Source: an uncultured Eubacteriaceae bacterium (lineage in GTDB: Bacteria > Bacillota > Clostridia > Eubacteriales > UBA1433). From it: a stretch of DNA of 53,144 nt. Below the pieces are notes generated by a model that ran no database searches, had not been told where the DNA came from, and was given only the letters and a program-made list of their open reading frames with translations. The DNA lies in NCBI GenBank assembly GCA_937880125.1, contig CALFLU010000031.1, positions 1 through 53,144 on the forward strand. Reading direction: 5' to 3'. The position numbers and the translations under genes are program-made. Of this stretch, positions 11,260 to 19,846 are shown piece by piece (position 1 is the stretch's first letter; each line of letters begins with the position of its first letter).

Positions 11260-12364
11260 ATGATTGAAATCCAAGATTATGAGCAAATCGTAGTCGAAAC
11301 GGAAAAATTATTTACGGAAGCGAGGGATGCACTTTGACCCCGCTGCTTTAAAAACCGAAATTGATGCGGCGGATGCAAAGATGCAATCCGATACATTTTG
11401 GGATGACAACAAGGCTGCACAAAAATTATTGAAAGAACAAAAAATACGAAAAGAAAAATATAACCACTATGCCGCTTTGGCGCAACAAGTGGAAGATATT
11501 TCCGTGATGCTCGAACTTTTAAAGGAGGATTATTCCCCCGACGAAAGCAAGCAGCTTGAGCAGGAAATCAATATTTTAAAAGACAACGTGGAAAACTTTC
11601 GCCTCAGCATTTTGCTCACCGGCGAATATGACGCCAGCAACGCCATTTTGTCACTGCATGCGGGCGCAGGCGGCACCGAGGCACAAGACTGGGCCGAAAT
11701 GTTGCTGCGCATGTACCTGCGTTGGGCAGATGCAAAAGGCTTTAAAACAAAAATCATCGACCAGTTGCCCGGCGATGTGGCGGGCGTCAAAAGCGTGTCT
11801 ATGCTTGTGGAAGGTCTAAACGCCTACGGTTTTTTGAAGGCGGAGCGCGGTGTGCACAGACTGGTGCGCATCTCACCCTTTGACTCCTCAGGTCGCCGCC
11901 ACACCTCTTTTGCCTCATTGGATGTCATGCCCGAAATTGACGACGAGGTGGATGTTGTCATTGCCGACGACGACATACGCGTTGATACTTTTCGCGCCAG
12001 CGGCGCAGGCGGCCAACACGTCAACAAAACCGACTCCGCCATTCGCATTACACATCTTCCCACCGGCATCGTTGTGCAGTGTCAAAACGAACGCAGCCAA
12101 CACCAAAACAGGGAAACCGCCATGAAAATGCTCAAGGGCAAACTAATTGAAATCATGGAAAGCGAGCAAAAGGAAAAAATCGACGATTTAAAGGGCGACT
12201 ACACGCAAATTGCATGGGGCAGCCAAATTCGCTCCTATGTTTTTCAGCCCTATACCATGGTCAAAGACCATCGCACCAACGCGGAAATGGGCAACATCAC
12301 CGCGGTGATGGACGGAGACATTGATCCTTTTATCAACGCTTATCTCAAAAACAACGCCGAATAA
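11260..12364 (+). CDS. prfB: Peptide chain release factor 2 (programmed +1 frameshift)
   Basis: The reading starts at ATG 11260 behind AGAGAGGG and runs 25 codons to an in-frame TGA (11335-11337). Slipping +1 at CTT-TGA-C lets Leu be followed by Asp-Pro-Ala-Ala, and the second frame continues to 12364, giving about 367 residues, the usual length. RF2 recognises UAA and UGA; the visible GGQ (in GAGGQHVNKTDS) hydrolyses peptidyl-tRNA and the anticodon-like motif is SPFDSSGRR. A simple frame call from 11327 would truncate the N-terminus. The gene regulates itself through the UGA pause. Confidence 0.95.
11323..11338 (+). promoter_or_regulatory. RF2 autoregulatory frameshift site
   Basis: AGG-GAT-GCA-CTT-TGA-C. 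The slippery CTT, the stop TGA and the following C match the universal RF2 site, and a purine-rich AGGGA lies upstream at the place of the internal Shine-Dalgarno. When RF2 is scarce the ribosome pauses at UGA and shifts +1. Confidence 0.93.
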
Positions 12365-12389
12365 AGGTCTCTTGCAAAAGAGACCTTTT
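12363..12389 (+). terminator. Terminator after prfB
   Basis: Stem AAAGGTCTCTT/AAGAGACCTTT with a GCAA loop and a short T run directly after the prfB stop. Confidence 0.8.
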
Positions 12390-12435
12390 GCACTGATTTG
12401 TTTCGAGCCTATCTTAAAGAAAAGAGGACAAAACC

Positions 12436-13314
12436 ATGCTTTCTTTATCTAAATATCGCATTGAAGACGGAAAAAATTTTCGTCTTGCCGACCACAAACC
12501 CGATGACACGGCACATTTGGAAGATAAAAAACAAATTGCCGGCATTATTGAAGAAAATATCAGTATCATGGCCGAAGAACAAGACAAACTCTATGCGCAA
12601 AATGACTATGCGCTTTTGATTATCATTCAAGCCATGGATGCTGCGGGCAAAGACAGCCTGATCAAACACGTTATGACAGGGCTAAACCCCCAGGGCACTT
12701 TGGTGCACTCCTTTAAGCAGCCTTCTTCGGAGGAGTTGGATCACGATTTTTTGTGGCGCACACACAAGTCTCTTCCTGAGCGCGGTCGCATCGGTATCTT
12801 CAATCGTTCCTACTACGAAGATGTGTTGGTTGTGCGCGTGCACAATCTCTTAGACCGCCATCAAATCCCGCGAAAGCTCATCGACGGCAATTTTTGGAAC
12901 AACCGACTGGATCAAATTCGCAATTATGAATATTATCTCGTGCAAAACGGCATTCTTCCCGTCAAATTTTTTCTTCATTTATCCAAAGAAGAGCAAAAGG
13001 AACGGTTCTTGGAACGCATCGACAACCCCTCAAAAAATTGGAAATTTTCTTTAAGCGACATTCAGGAAAGACAGTATTGGGATGATTATCAAAAGGTGTA
13101 CGAAGATGCCATTCGCCAAACCAGCACACCCCATGCGCCCTGGTATATTATTCCCGCCGATAAAAAATGGTTTTCGCGGTTGTTGGTCTCAGATATCATT
13201 GCGCAAAAATTGCAGTCGCTGCAACTGGAATACCCCTCCATGACCGATGAACAAAAGGTCGGGTTGGAAAAAGCGCGAAAGATTCTCATGGATGAAAAAA
13301 ATAATGATAAATGA
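12436..13314 (+). CDS. PPK2-family polyphosphate:nucleotide phosphotransferase
   Basis: This 292-residue protein shows the PPK2 signatures: Walker A in IIQAMDAAGKDSLIKHV (about residues 65-80), SFKQPSSEELDHDFLWR (about 94-110), and the lid/Walker B region GRIGIFNRSYYEDVLVVRV (about 117-135). PPK2 enzymes transfer phosphate from polyphosphate to AMP or ADP (or GMP/GDP). Single-domain proteins of this length with this N-terminus resemble class III, which can use AMP and ADP; the class is inference. AAAGAGGA precedes the ATG. The next gene begins 18 bases after the stop, so it may be co-transcribed. Confidence 0.92.
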   Translation: MLSLSKYRIEDGKNFRLADHKPDDTAHLEDKKQIAGIIEENISIMAEEQDKLYAQNDYALLIIIQAMDAAGKDSLIKHVMTGLNPQGTLVHSFKQPSSEELDHDFLWRTHKSLPERGRIGIFNRSYYEDVLVVRVHNLLDRHQIPRKLIDGNFWNNRLDQIRNYEYYLVQNGILPVKFFLHLSKEEQKERFLERIDNPSKNWKFSLSDIQERQYWDDYQKVYEDAIRQTSTPHAPWYIIPADKKWFSRLLVSDIIAQKLQSLQLEYPSMTDEQKVGLEKARKILMDEKNNDK

Positions 13315-13332
13315 TATGCGGAGTATAGCAAT

Positions 13333-14505
13333 ATGTATGGAATGCTGAATTATTTAGACGATTACGGAGACAATACTTTTCTTCAAGCTCCCTTTAATCA
13401 TGTGGACAATTTGGTTTTGGCGGAGATGTGCTATTTGGATTTTGAAAACATTCTTCCCAATCTTCGCCGCGCGCCCGAGTCCAAACCACTCAGGCAAGTG
13501 GCGGCAGAATATGCAACTTTTCTCAAAGACGGTCAGCGCAAAACCGATAAATTGGTGAATCGCTTCGACATCTCACTCATAGAAAAAATGGCCGAAACCC
13601 GCCGCTTCGGCGATATTGCCATGTGCTGCTATACCACTGAGGTGGATTTAGAAATAGAAAAACAGTTTGCCGCTTTGGTATATTGCCTCAGCGACGAGGT
13701 GCATTATCTCGCCTTTCGCGGCACAGACAACAACATCGTCGGCTGGAAGGAAGACTTTATGTCCAGCTACCTTTCCTCCACGCCTTCTCAGCAAGATGCT
13801 TTGAATTATTTAAATACGGTTTTCGACAAATTCGACGGACGATTTTATGTCGGCGGACACTCCAAGGGCGGAAACTTAGCGGTGTATGCTTCTTCCAAAA
13901 CCACCGCGGCAAACAAGGCGCGCATTTTGCAAGTATACAACAACGACGGTCCGGGCTTTTCGAAGGACTTTATCGACAGTGCCGACTACAATGAAATACT
14001 TCCGAAAATCACCACTATTTTGCCGCAGTTTTCCATCATCGGCCAACTGTTGGAACAAAAGGGAGAGCCCATCATCATAGACAGCAGCGGTCTTGGCTTT
14101 GCCCAGCATTTGCCGCAGACCTGGCGCATTGACCACAATGATTTTGTTCGCGCGGAGATGCGCGAATCGGCGCGGCTGCTCAACCAAGCCATTAACAATT
14201 GGATGGATCAGCTTTCCGTTGAAAAAAGAAAAATCTTTGTCGACACGCTCTTTGATATCTTCGGTTCTTCCGACGGCGAAGAGGCAATTGTCCCCCTTAG
14301 CGAAAGCATCAAGCATTTGCAAAAGATTAAAGAACGGTATAAAAGCATTGACGACGAAGCCAAACAAGAAATGGAATCTGCTTTTGATTTGCTCAAGCAG
14401 GAAATTGTGACAGCCTTCCAGGCTTCAATTAAGTCGATTTTTTCCAAATCCGACAAGGAAGCCTCTGACGAGGCAAAAGACACTCCTTTGCCAAAAAACA
14501 CTTGA
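13333..14505 (+). CDS. Mbeg1-like (DUF2974) alpha/beta-hydrolase
   Basis: This 390-residue protein has an alpha/beta-hydrolase nucleophile elbow GGHSKGGNLAVYAS with the presumed catalytic serine at residue 177, preceded by LAFRGTDNNIVGWKEDF (about 133-150), a lipase-like oxyanion region. This pattern and the N-terminal MYGMLNYLDDYGDNTF match DUF2974/Mbeg1-like proteins. The C-terminal 90 residues are charged and helical. The substrate is unknown. No good ribosome site is visible at 13333; the gene may be read with the PPK2 gene. The -35 box of the ribU promoter overlaps its stop codon. Confidence 0.85.
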   Translation: MYGMLNYLDDYGDNTFLQAPFNHVDNLVLAEMCYLDFENILPNLRRAPESKPLRQVAAEYATFLKDGQRKTDKLVNRFDISLIEKMAETRRFGDIAMCCYTTEVDLEIEKQFAALVYCLSDEVHYLAFRGTDNNIVGWKEDFMSSYLSSTPSQQDALNYLNTVFDKFDGRFYVGGHSKGGNLAVYASSKTTAANKARILQVYNNDGPGFSKDFIDSADYNEILPKITTILPQFSIIGQLLEQKGEPIIIDSSGLGFAQHLPQTWRIDHNDFVRAEMRESARLLNQAINNWMDQLSVEKRKIFVDTLFDIFGSSDGEEAIVPLSESIKHLQKIKERYKSIDDEAKQEMESAFDLLKQEIVTAFQASIKSIFSKSDKEASDEAKDTPLPKNT

Positions 14506-14530
14506 CAGCCCGACACAAAACGCCTACAAT
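14502..14530 (+). promoter_or_regulatory. ribU promoter
   Basis: TTGACA (14502-14507), a 17-base spacer and TACAAT (14525-14530). The -35 overlaps the stop of the preceding gene. Transcription would start near 14537, just before the FMN riboswitch. Confidence 0.88.
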
Positions 14531-14539
14531 GAATGAGAA

Positions 14540-14651
14540 ATAATTCTTCGGGGCAGGGTGCAAGTCCCTACCGGCGGTGATAGTCCGCGAGCGATGCTGA
14601 ATCGGTGAAATTCCGATACCGACGGTTATAGTCCGGATGAGAGAAGTAATA
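14540..14651 (+). promoter_or_regulatory. FMN riboswitch (RFN element)
   Basis: The conserved RFN blocks are all present: TTCGGGGCAGGGTG, CCCTACCGGCGGTGATAG, CCGCGAGC, GGTGAAATTCCGATACCGAC and GTCCGGATGAGAGAAG. FMN binding normally favours the terminator that follows at 14666, shutting off riboflavin uptake. It controls ribU downstream. Confidence 0.97.
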
Positions 14652-14665
14652 TCTTTTGTTTTTTA

Positions 14666-14699
14666 TGCCCTGTATGTTTTATACAGGGCACATTTTTTT
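14666..14699 (+). terminator. FMN-riboswitch terminator
   Basis: Perfect 10-base stem TGCCCTGTAT/ATACAGGGCA with a GTTTT loop and seven T, 15 bases after the aptamer and upstream of ribU: the expression platform of the riboswitch. Confidence 0.92.
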
Positions 14700-14767
14700 A
14701 CACAAAAGCTTTCGCATTACTTCTTCCTACCACACATAAAATTTCAGCCCGAAAACAGGAGGAGATC

Positions 14768-15313
14768 ATGGAAAGAACCACTACAAAAAAGATCGTGAAA
14801 ATCGCAGCGCTCAGTGCCATTGCCTTTATTCTCTATTTTATTTTAGAGTTTCCGCTGCTGCCCGGCGCACCGTTTTTAAAGTTTGACTTCTCGGATATTC
14901 CCGCCATGGTGGGCGCCTTTGCCATGGGGCCCGTTGCGGGATTTTTGATCCAGCTGATCAAAAATATTTTACATTTGATGCTCAAGGCAAATGAGGGTTC
15001 TCCGGTGGGCGAATTGGCCAACATCATCGTCGGCTGTGCTTATATCATTCCCGCCGCCTTAATTTATAAACGAAAAAAAACCCGCAAAAACGCGGTAGTC
15101 GGCATGAGCGTAGGCGTTGTTGTGCTGGTGCTTGTGGCTGTTTTATTTAACTATTTTGTATTCTTGCCGCTCTATTCCCCCGCACTGCTCACCGAAGGCG
15201 CAGGCAAATATTTTCTTACGGTGATTATTCCTTTCAACTTTATTAAAGGAGTTATCATCTCTGTTGTCACCTTTATACTCTATAAATTTATTTCACCGAT
15301 TTTGCATAAATGA
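14768..15313 (+). CDS. ribU: ECF transporter S component for riboflavin, RibU
   Basis: This 181-residue membrane protein has about six hydrophobic segments and RibU-like motifs: LEFPLLPGAPFLKFDFSDIP (about 27-46), GPVAGFLIQLIKN and NYFVFLPLYS. RibU binds riboflavin at the outer face and works with a shared EcfAA'T energy module, which is not in this window. AACAGGAGGAG precedes the ATG. The upstream FMN riboswitch strongly supports the substrate assignment. The gene is monocistronic, ended by a strong terminator. Confidence 0.95.
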   Translation: MERTTTKKIVKIAALSAIAFILYFILEFPLLPGAPFLKFDFSDIPAMVGAFAMGPVAGFLIQLIKNILHLMLKANEGSPVGELANIIVGCAYIIPAALIYKRKKTRKNAVVGMSVGVVVLVLVAVLFNYFVFLPLYSPALLTEGAGKYFLTVIIPFNFIKGVIISVVTFILYKFISPILHK

Positions 15314-15324
15314 TGCATTAAAAA

Positions 15325-15356
15325 AGAAGCAAAGCGAAAGCTTTGCTTCTTTTTTT
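15325..15356 (+). terminator. Terminator between ribU and the feo operon
   Basis: Stem AGAAGCAAAGC/GCTTTGCTTCT with a GAAA loop and a T tract. The upstream A run means it could also serve the minus-strand feo operon that ends at 15355. Confidence 0.9.
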
Positions 15357-15498
15357 AACTTTTTTTATTACAATCCTTTGCATACTGGCAGCCCGCACAA
15401 CCGCCGCCACATCGCTTTTTTCTTTTGCGCATGTAGAGGATAATTGCCGAAATACATCCTATTATCGCAATGAGAATCACTATATCTATCGGTTTCAT
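15355..15498 (-). CDS. FeoB-associated Cys-rich membrane protein
   Basis: A 47-residue protein: one N-terminal membrane helix (residues 4-22, IDIVILIAIIGCISAIILY), a basic patch RKRKKR, then a Cys cluster CGGGCAGCQYAKDC (30-43). This is the standard form of the small FeoB-associated protein encoded after feoB in many Bacillota. It begins 2 bases after the feoB stop with a GGAGGA site lying in the feoB end, so it is the third gene of feoA-feoB-this. Its role is not settled; the Cys cluster suggests metal or redox handling at the membrane. Confidence 0.9.
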   Translation of the reverse strand: MKPIDIVILIAIIGCISAIILYMRKRKKRCGGGCAGCQYAKDCNKKS

Positions 15499-15500
15499 TT

Positions 15501-17498
15501 TTATCCTCCGACAATCAATCTGCCCACATTATAGACGATAAAAGCGACAATCCATGCCACACCGGTTTGGTATCCCACCACTAAGATGGCTTGTTTCAAA
15601 CTGCCCATTTCACGTTTTGTGGCCGCAAAGGCCGCCGCGCAGGGCATATACAGCAGTGTAAAGGTCAAAAACGCCAAAGCCGACAGCGGAGTAAACAAAT
15701 CGTGCAGTGTCATGTTGCTGCCCAGCAGCACTTGGAATGTGCTAATCACCGCCTCCTTGGCAGTGAGTCCCGTAATCAGCGCCGTAGAGGCTTGCCAGGT
15801 GCCAAATCCCAGCGGCTTAAAGATCGGTGCCACTACGCTGCCAATGATTGCCAGCATGCTCTTGGAGCTGTCTTCGACCATGTTGAATCGAAAATCAAAA
15901 CTTTGCAACAGCCAAATCACCAAAGATGCCAGGAAAATAATCGTAAAGGCTCTGACAATAAAGTCTTTGGCTCTCTCCCACACGTGCAGCAAAGTTGTCT
16001 TTGCCGACGGCATGCGATAGGCGGGCAGCTCCAGCACAAAAGGAACGGGACTGCCTTTGAAAGCGGTCTTTTTCATGATGAGTCCTGTGATGATTGCCAC
16101 AACCATCCCCAATATATAAAGCGAAATCACAACCAAAGCTTGATTTTTCGCAAAAAACGCCGCGGCAAAAATGCCGTATACGGGCACCTTGGCAGAGCAT
16201 GACATAAACGGCGTCAGCAAAATCGTCATCTTTCGGTCGCGGGCACTGGGCAGTGTTCGCGTTGCCATGATGGCGGGCACCGAACAGCCAAAGCCAATGA
16301 GCATCGGCACAAATGAGCGCCCGGACAACCCTATTTTTCGCAGCAGTTTATCCATGACAAAGGCAACCCGCGCCATATAGCCGCTGTCTTCCAACAAAGA
16401 CAAAAAGAAGAACAACACAATAATTAACGGCAAAAACGTCAGCACACTGCCTACCCCGGCAAACACACCGTCAATAATCAGCGAATGCAAGGTTGGGCTC
16501 AGCCCAAAGGCCGTGAGCGCTCTGTCGACAAAAGCCGTAAAGGTGTCAATGCCCAGACTGAGCAAGTTGCTGAGCCAAAGACCGATGACACCAAAGGTCA
16601 ACCAAAAGATCAATGCCATAATCAGCAAAAAAACCGGAATGGCAAAATATTTATGCGTCAAAATATTATCTATTTTTATACTGCGCAAGTGCTCTTTACT
16701 TTCAGAGTTTTTGAAGACGGCATCGTGCCCTGCTGTTTCAATAAAGGCATAGCGCATGTCCGCAAGCGCCGCCTCACGATCCGTTTTCGTTTCTTCTTCC
16801 ATCTCTGTAACAATATGCCCCAAAATATCTTTTTCGTTTTCGGATAACTTCAGTGCACATTCTATTTGCGGGTCCCCCTCCACAAGGCGCGTAGCGGCAA
16901 AGCGGCGCGGCAAGCTCACTGCCTGCGCATGGTCTTCAATTAAGTGTGCCACCGAGTGGATGGCCCTGTGCACACTGCCCTCACAAAAATCCAAACGCTT
17001 GGGCTTGATTTTTTCTTTTGCCACTTGCAATGCTTTGGTAACCAAATAGTCGATGCCTTCATCTTTGCTCGCGGAAACGGGTACCACGGACACACCCAGT
17101 GCTTTTTCCAGCTTTGCAACATCGATATAACTTCCCGATTGCTGCACGGCATCCATCATGTTCAGTGCAATCACCATGGGGATTTCAAGTTCCATTACCT
17201 GCAAAGAAAGATATAAATTGCGCTCAATGTTTGTGGCATCCACAATGTTGATAATCCCGTCGGGTTTTTCTGTAATTAAAAAATCACGAGTAACCACTTC
17301 CTCCGCCGTATAAGGCGACAGCGAATAAATGCCCGGTAAATCAACCACCGTAGCATCTTTGCTTTTGCGAATAACACCTTCCTTTTTTTCTACCGTTACC
17401 CCGGGAAAGTTGCCGACATGTTGATTGCTGCCCGTAAGCTGATTAAACAGCGTCGTCTTTCCGGAGTTTTGATTACCGATCAGGGCAAATGTCAACAT
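15501..17498 (-). CDS. feoB: Ferrous iron transporter FeoB
   Basis: This 665-residue protein has an N-terminal GTPase domain: G1 GNQNSGKTTLFNQLTG (7-22), G3 DLPGIYSLSPY (about 53-63), G4 NMMD (about 113), followed by a helical GDI-like region and then two Gate/Core membrane regions from about residue 285. It imports Fe2+, the available iron form without oxygen. The start overlaps feoA by 26 bases and the small Cys-rich protein follows directly, so the three form one operon under the promoter at 17836-17864. Confidence 0.97.
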   Translation of the reverse strand: MLTFALIGNQNSGKTTLFNQLTGSNQHVGNFPGVTVEKKEGVIRKSKDATVVDLPGIYSLSPYTAEEVVTRDFLITEKPDGIINIVDATNIERNLYLSLQVMELEIPMVIALNMMDAVQQSGSYIDVAKLEKALGVSVVPVSASKDEGIDYLVTKALQVAKEKIKPKRLDFCEGSVHRAIHSVAHLIEDHAQAVSLPRRFAATRLVEGDPQIECALKLSENEKDILGHIVTEMEEETKTDREAALADMRYAFIETAGHDAVFKNSESKEHLRSIKIDNILTHKYFAIPVFLLIMALIFWLTFGVIGLWLSNLLSLGIDTFTAFVDRALTAFGLSPTLHSLIIDGVFAGVGSVLTFLPLIIVLFFFLSLLEDSGYMARVAFVMDKLLRKIGLSGRSFVPMLIGFGCSVPAIMATRTLPSARDRKMTILLTPFMSCSAKVPVYGIFAAAFFAKNQALVVISLYILGMVVAIITGLIMKKTAFKGSPVPFVLELPAYRMPSAKTTLLHVWERAKDFIVRAFTIIFLASLVIWLLQSFDFRFNMVEDSSKSMLAIIGSVVAPIFKPLGFGTWQASTALITGLTAKEAVISTFQVLLGSNMTLHDLFTPLSALAFLTFTLLYMPCAAAFAATKREMGSLKQAILVVGYQTGVAWIVAFIVYNVGRLIVGG

Positions 17499-17754
17499 TG
17501 TCGCTACCTGTTTGAGTAATTTCTATTTTTCTTGCATCTTCCTTGCGCAGCGTCAGCTCATATCCGCGCAGATGCAGCTCGATAGGATCCCCCATAGGCG
17601 CTACTTTGCGCACCATGACGCGCGTTCTCGGCGTCAGTCCCATATCCAGCAATCGGCGACGCAGTGCTCCTTGTCCGCCGACGTTTCCGATAATATATGT
17701 TTGCCCTATGACAGCTTCATCCAGGGTGTTTTGGCGTTGTATGGTATTGTTCAT
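17473..17754 (-). CDS. feoA: Ferrous iron transport protein FeoA
   Basis: This 93-residue SH3-like protein contains the FeoA motifs GGQGALRRRLLDMGLTPRTRV and APMGDPIELHLRGYELTLRKEDA. FeoA is a small cytoplasmic partner needed for FeoB activity. Two starts are possible; 17754 (MNNTIQRQN) follows an AAAGG site 11 bases upstream and is preferred, while 17784 would add 10 residues but has no ribosome site. It is the first gene of the feo operon and is divergent from the DtxR/MntR-type regulator. Confidence 0.92.
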   Translation of the reverse strand: MNNTIQRQNTLDEAVIGQTYIIGNVGGQGALRRRLLDMGLTPRTRVMVRKVAPMGDPIELHLRGYELTLRKEDARKIEITQTGSDNVDICPDR

Positions 17755-17819
17755 CACATCATCAGCCTTTCTGTTGATTATCATTGGCTTTTTACATTTT
17801 TCGTCATTAAAATATTTTT

Positions 17820-17835
17820 GTTAGCCTTGGTTAAC
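17820..17835. promoter_or_regulatory. Candidate metal-regulator operator for feo
   Basis: GTTAGCCTTGGTTAAC is an imperfect 16-base palindrome (six of eight symmetric pairs match) that resembles the TTAGGTTAGCCTAACC type of DtxR/IdeR box. It lies immediately next to the -10 box of feoA, over the expected transcription start, where a repressor would block transcription. The regulator gene opposite encodes a DtxR/MntR-type protein. Operator function is inference. Confidence 0.5.
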
Positions 17836-17864
17836 ATTTTACAGCCTTTCACTTGTTTTGTCAA
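17836..17864 (-). promoter_or_regulatory. feoA promoter
   Basis: Minus-strand TTGACA (17864-17859), a 17-base spacer and TAAAAT (17841-17836), directly followed by the candidate operator. Confidence 0.85.
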
Positions 17865-17881
17865 TACTTTCATGCTATAAT
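17853..17881 (+). promoter_or_regulatory. Promoter of the DtxR/MntR-type regulator
   Basis: TTGTTT (17853-17858), a 17-base spacer and TATAAT (17876-17881) with an upstream TG (extended -10). It overlaps the divergent feoA -35 box, so the two promoters may compete. Confidence 0.75.
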
Positions 17882-17898
17882 TTTTTCAGGTGATAACA

Positions 17899-18276
17899 AT
17901 GATCGATTTAAGTGCTTCAAGCCAAGACTATTTGGAAACTATTCTGGATCTTTCTCATGAAAACAACGAGATACGTTCTGTGGATATTGCGGAAAAAATG
18001 AATGTCTCGCGCGCCAGTGTCAACAAAGCCATCGGCATTTTAAAAAATCTGGGCTACATTACCCAGGAGCGTTACGGCTGCATCATGCTCACTTCTTCGG
18101 GCAAGCAAGCTGCCGTCAACATTCGCGAAAGGCACGATACGCTGAAATATTTTTTCAGTGAAATTTTAGGCATTGAAGAAGAATTGGCCGAACAAGACGC
18201 CTGCCGCATGGAGCACGCCATCAGCAAAGAAACCTTTGCGGCTTTTAAAGAATACATTAAAAAAGAGACGCACTGA
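17899..18276 (+). CDS. Short DtxR/MntR-family metal-dependent regulator
   Basis: This 125-residue protein has an N-terminal winged helix (SQDYLETILDLS, IRSVDIAEKMNVSRASVNKAI, GYITQERYG) and a dimerisation region with metal-ligand-type residues (RERHDTLKYFF, QDACRMEHAIS). It lacks the C-terminal SH3-like domain of DtxR, as in MntR. The start at 17899 is chosen because CAGG stands 8 bases upstream; a GTG at 17890 would overlap that site. Its position divergent from feoAB suggests it senses iron (or Mn) and represses feo, which is inference. Confidence 0.88.
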   Translation: MIDLSASSQDYLETILDLSHENNEIRSVDIAEKMNVSRASVNKAIGILKNLGYITQERYGCIMLTSSGKQAAVNIRERHDTLKYFFSEILGIEEELAEQDACRMEHAISKETFAAFKEYIKKETH

Positions 18277-18293
18277 AGGGTGCGTCTCTTTTT
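18264..18293. terminator. Bidirectional terminator between regulator and tyrS
   Basis: Stem AGAGACGCAC/GTGCGTCTCT with a T tract on the right and an A tract on the left, lying between two convergent genes. Confidence 0.88.
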
Positions 18294-18309
18294 ATACAAA
18301 AATACCCGC

Positions 18310-19539
18310 TTATTTTAACAAAATTTGATGGAATATTTTCTTTCCTTTGCGCAACATCACTTTTCCTTCTTCAAAATTATCCAACGTCACCACATCTGCA
18401 AAGTTTTCCACCTTTGCCCCGTTTAAGGAAATGCCCCCCTGCTGCACCAATCTGCGCGCTTCGCTTTTGCTGGCTGCAAGTCCGCTGAGCAGCAAAAGAT
18501 CGGTAATGTCTATTCCTTCTTCAACGGCTTGCACGGCAATGTCCGTAGAAGGAATGCTGCCCTTTTCTTCGCCCTGCCCAAACAACGCTTCTGCGGCACT
18601 GCGCGCTTCATCTGCCGCCTCTTGTCCGTGAATCAGCTTTGTCACCTCATAGGCAAGTACCACCTTGGCTTCATTGATGCGACTGCCTTGAAGGCTTGCA
18701 AGTTGTTTTACTTCTTCTGTCGGCAAAAAAGTCAACAACATCAAACAATTTTCCACATCGGCATCGGCAATATTGCGCCAATATTGATAAAACTCATAGG
18801 GAGACGTTTTTTCTGCATCAAGCCACAGCGCGCCTCCTTCGGTTTTGCCCATCTTCTTTCCTTCGCTGGTCACGAGCAAATTAAAGGTCATGCCATAGGC
18901 GCTGCCTGCGCATTTGCGCCGAATCAAATCCACGCCGCCCAAGATGTTGCTCCATTGGTCGTTTCCGCCAAATTGCATCGTGCAACCGTATTTTTGATAC
19001 AGCATCAAAAAGTCATAGGACTGCATGATCATGTAGTTAAATTCCAAAAACGACAGGCCGTTTTCCATTCTGTTTTTGTAGCAGTCTGCCGTGAGCATGC
19101 GATTTACCGAAAAGCACGCGCCCACATCGCGCAAAAATTCCACATAGTTCAAGTTTAACAACCAGTCTGCATTGTTGACCATGATGGCTTTGTCATCGGA
19201 AAAATCCAAAAATTTCTCAAATACTTTTTTGAACTTTTCTCCGTTGGAGTTAATTTGCTCAAGAGAAAGCATTTTGCGCATATCGGTGCGCCCTGAGGGA
19301 TCCCCCACCATGGTGGTGCCTCCGCCGATGAGGGCAATGGGCTTGTGCCCGTATTGCTGCATAATGGCCATGACCATGATTTGAATAAAGTGCCCTACAT
19401 GCAAACTGTCTGCCGTGGGGTCAAAGCCTATGTAAAAAGTTACTTTTTCATCGGCAAGCAGCTGCCTGATTTCTTCTTCGTGTGTGAGTTGTCCGATAAA
19501 TCCTCTTTCCTGTAAAACATCAAATACATTTTTTTGCAT
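18310..19539 (-). CDS. tyrS: Tyrosyl-tRNA synthetase
   Basis: This 409-residue class I synthetase has the HIGH-type motif HVGH in PTADSLHVGHF (about residues 42-52), tyrosine-pocket segments (DFLMLYQKYGC, QFGGNDQWSNI), the KMSKS-type loop KMGKT, and a C-terminal S4 RNA-binding domain (about 345-405). The start at 19539 (MQKNVFDVLQERGFI) follows a GGAGAGGA site; the longer frame upstream runs into the T-box terminator and is not coding. Expression is set by the tyrosine T-box leader. Confidence 0.98.
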   Translation of the reverse strand: MQKNVFDVLQERGFIGQLTHEEEIRQLLADEKVTFYIGFDPTADSLHVGHFIQIMVMAIMQQYGHKPIALIGGGTTMVGDPSGRTDMRKMLSLEQINSNGEKFKKVFEKFLDFSDDKAIMVNNADWLLNLNYVEFLRDVGACFSVNRMLTADCYKNRMENGLSFLEFNYMIMQSYDFLMLYQKYGCTMQFGGNDQWSNILGGVDLIRRKCAGSAYGMTFNLLVTSEGKKMGKTEGGALWLDAEKTSPYEFYQYWRNIADADVENCLMLLTFLPTEEVKQLASLQGSRINEAKVVLAYEVTKLIHGQEAADEARSAAEALFGQGEEKGSIPSTDIAVQAVEEGIDITDLLLLSGLAASKSEARRLVQQGGISLNGAKVENFADVVTLDNFEEGKVMLRKGKKIFHQILLK

Positions 19540-19570
19540 ATTTTTTATCCTCTCCTGCATTTTTTTCAAT

Positions 19571-19767
19571 AAAAAAATCCCTTCTGCAAAGGGACGAGAT
19601 TTCCGCGGTACCACCCAATTTGATTGGCTATGCCAATCCGCTCAACAATTCTTTTCTCCAAAGACGTAATTCGCACCCGATGTTTTTTATGCCTCACACC
19701 ACCCGACATATCTCTTTAAGAAAACAAAGGGCCTACTGCATCTTTTTCATTGATTTTTATGAGATTT
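19571..19767 (-). promoter_or_regulatory. Tyrosine T-box leader
   Basis: The minus strand has a Stem I with AGTA and GAATTACG internal-loop strands, the T-box core GGGTGGTACCGCGG (about 19616-19603) that contacts the tRNA end, and a terminator stem TCCCTT/AAGGGA (19594-19578) with seven T. The specifier triplet UAC (19668-19666), a Tyr codon, lies opposite AGTA in Stem I; its exact placement is inference but agrees with the tyrS gene downstream. Uncharged tRNA-Tyr would favour the antiterminator and switch on tyrS. Confidence 0.93.
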
Positions 19768-19773
19768 CCTTTC

Positions 19774-19801
19774 ATTATAACGGTTTTTTTATACTTGTCA
19801 A
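19774..19801 (-). promoter_or_regulatory. tyrS T-box promoter
   Basis: Minus-strand TTGACA (19801-19796), a 16-base spacer and TATAAT (19779-19774). Confidence 0.85.
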
Positions 19802-19846
19802 TGGCACGTTTGCTCTTTGCCTCCCATTTGTCTGTCGAAAAAAGCC

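Noticed and set aside
11327..12364. A prfB gene truncated at the N-terminus, starting at ATG 11327.
   Set aside because: The upstream 25 codons, ribosome site and CTTTGAC show the programmed frameshift start at 11260.
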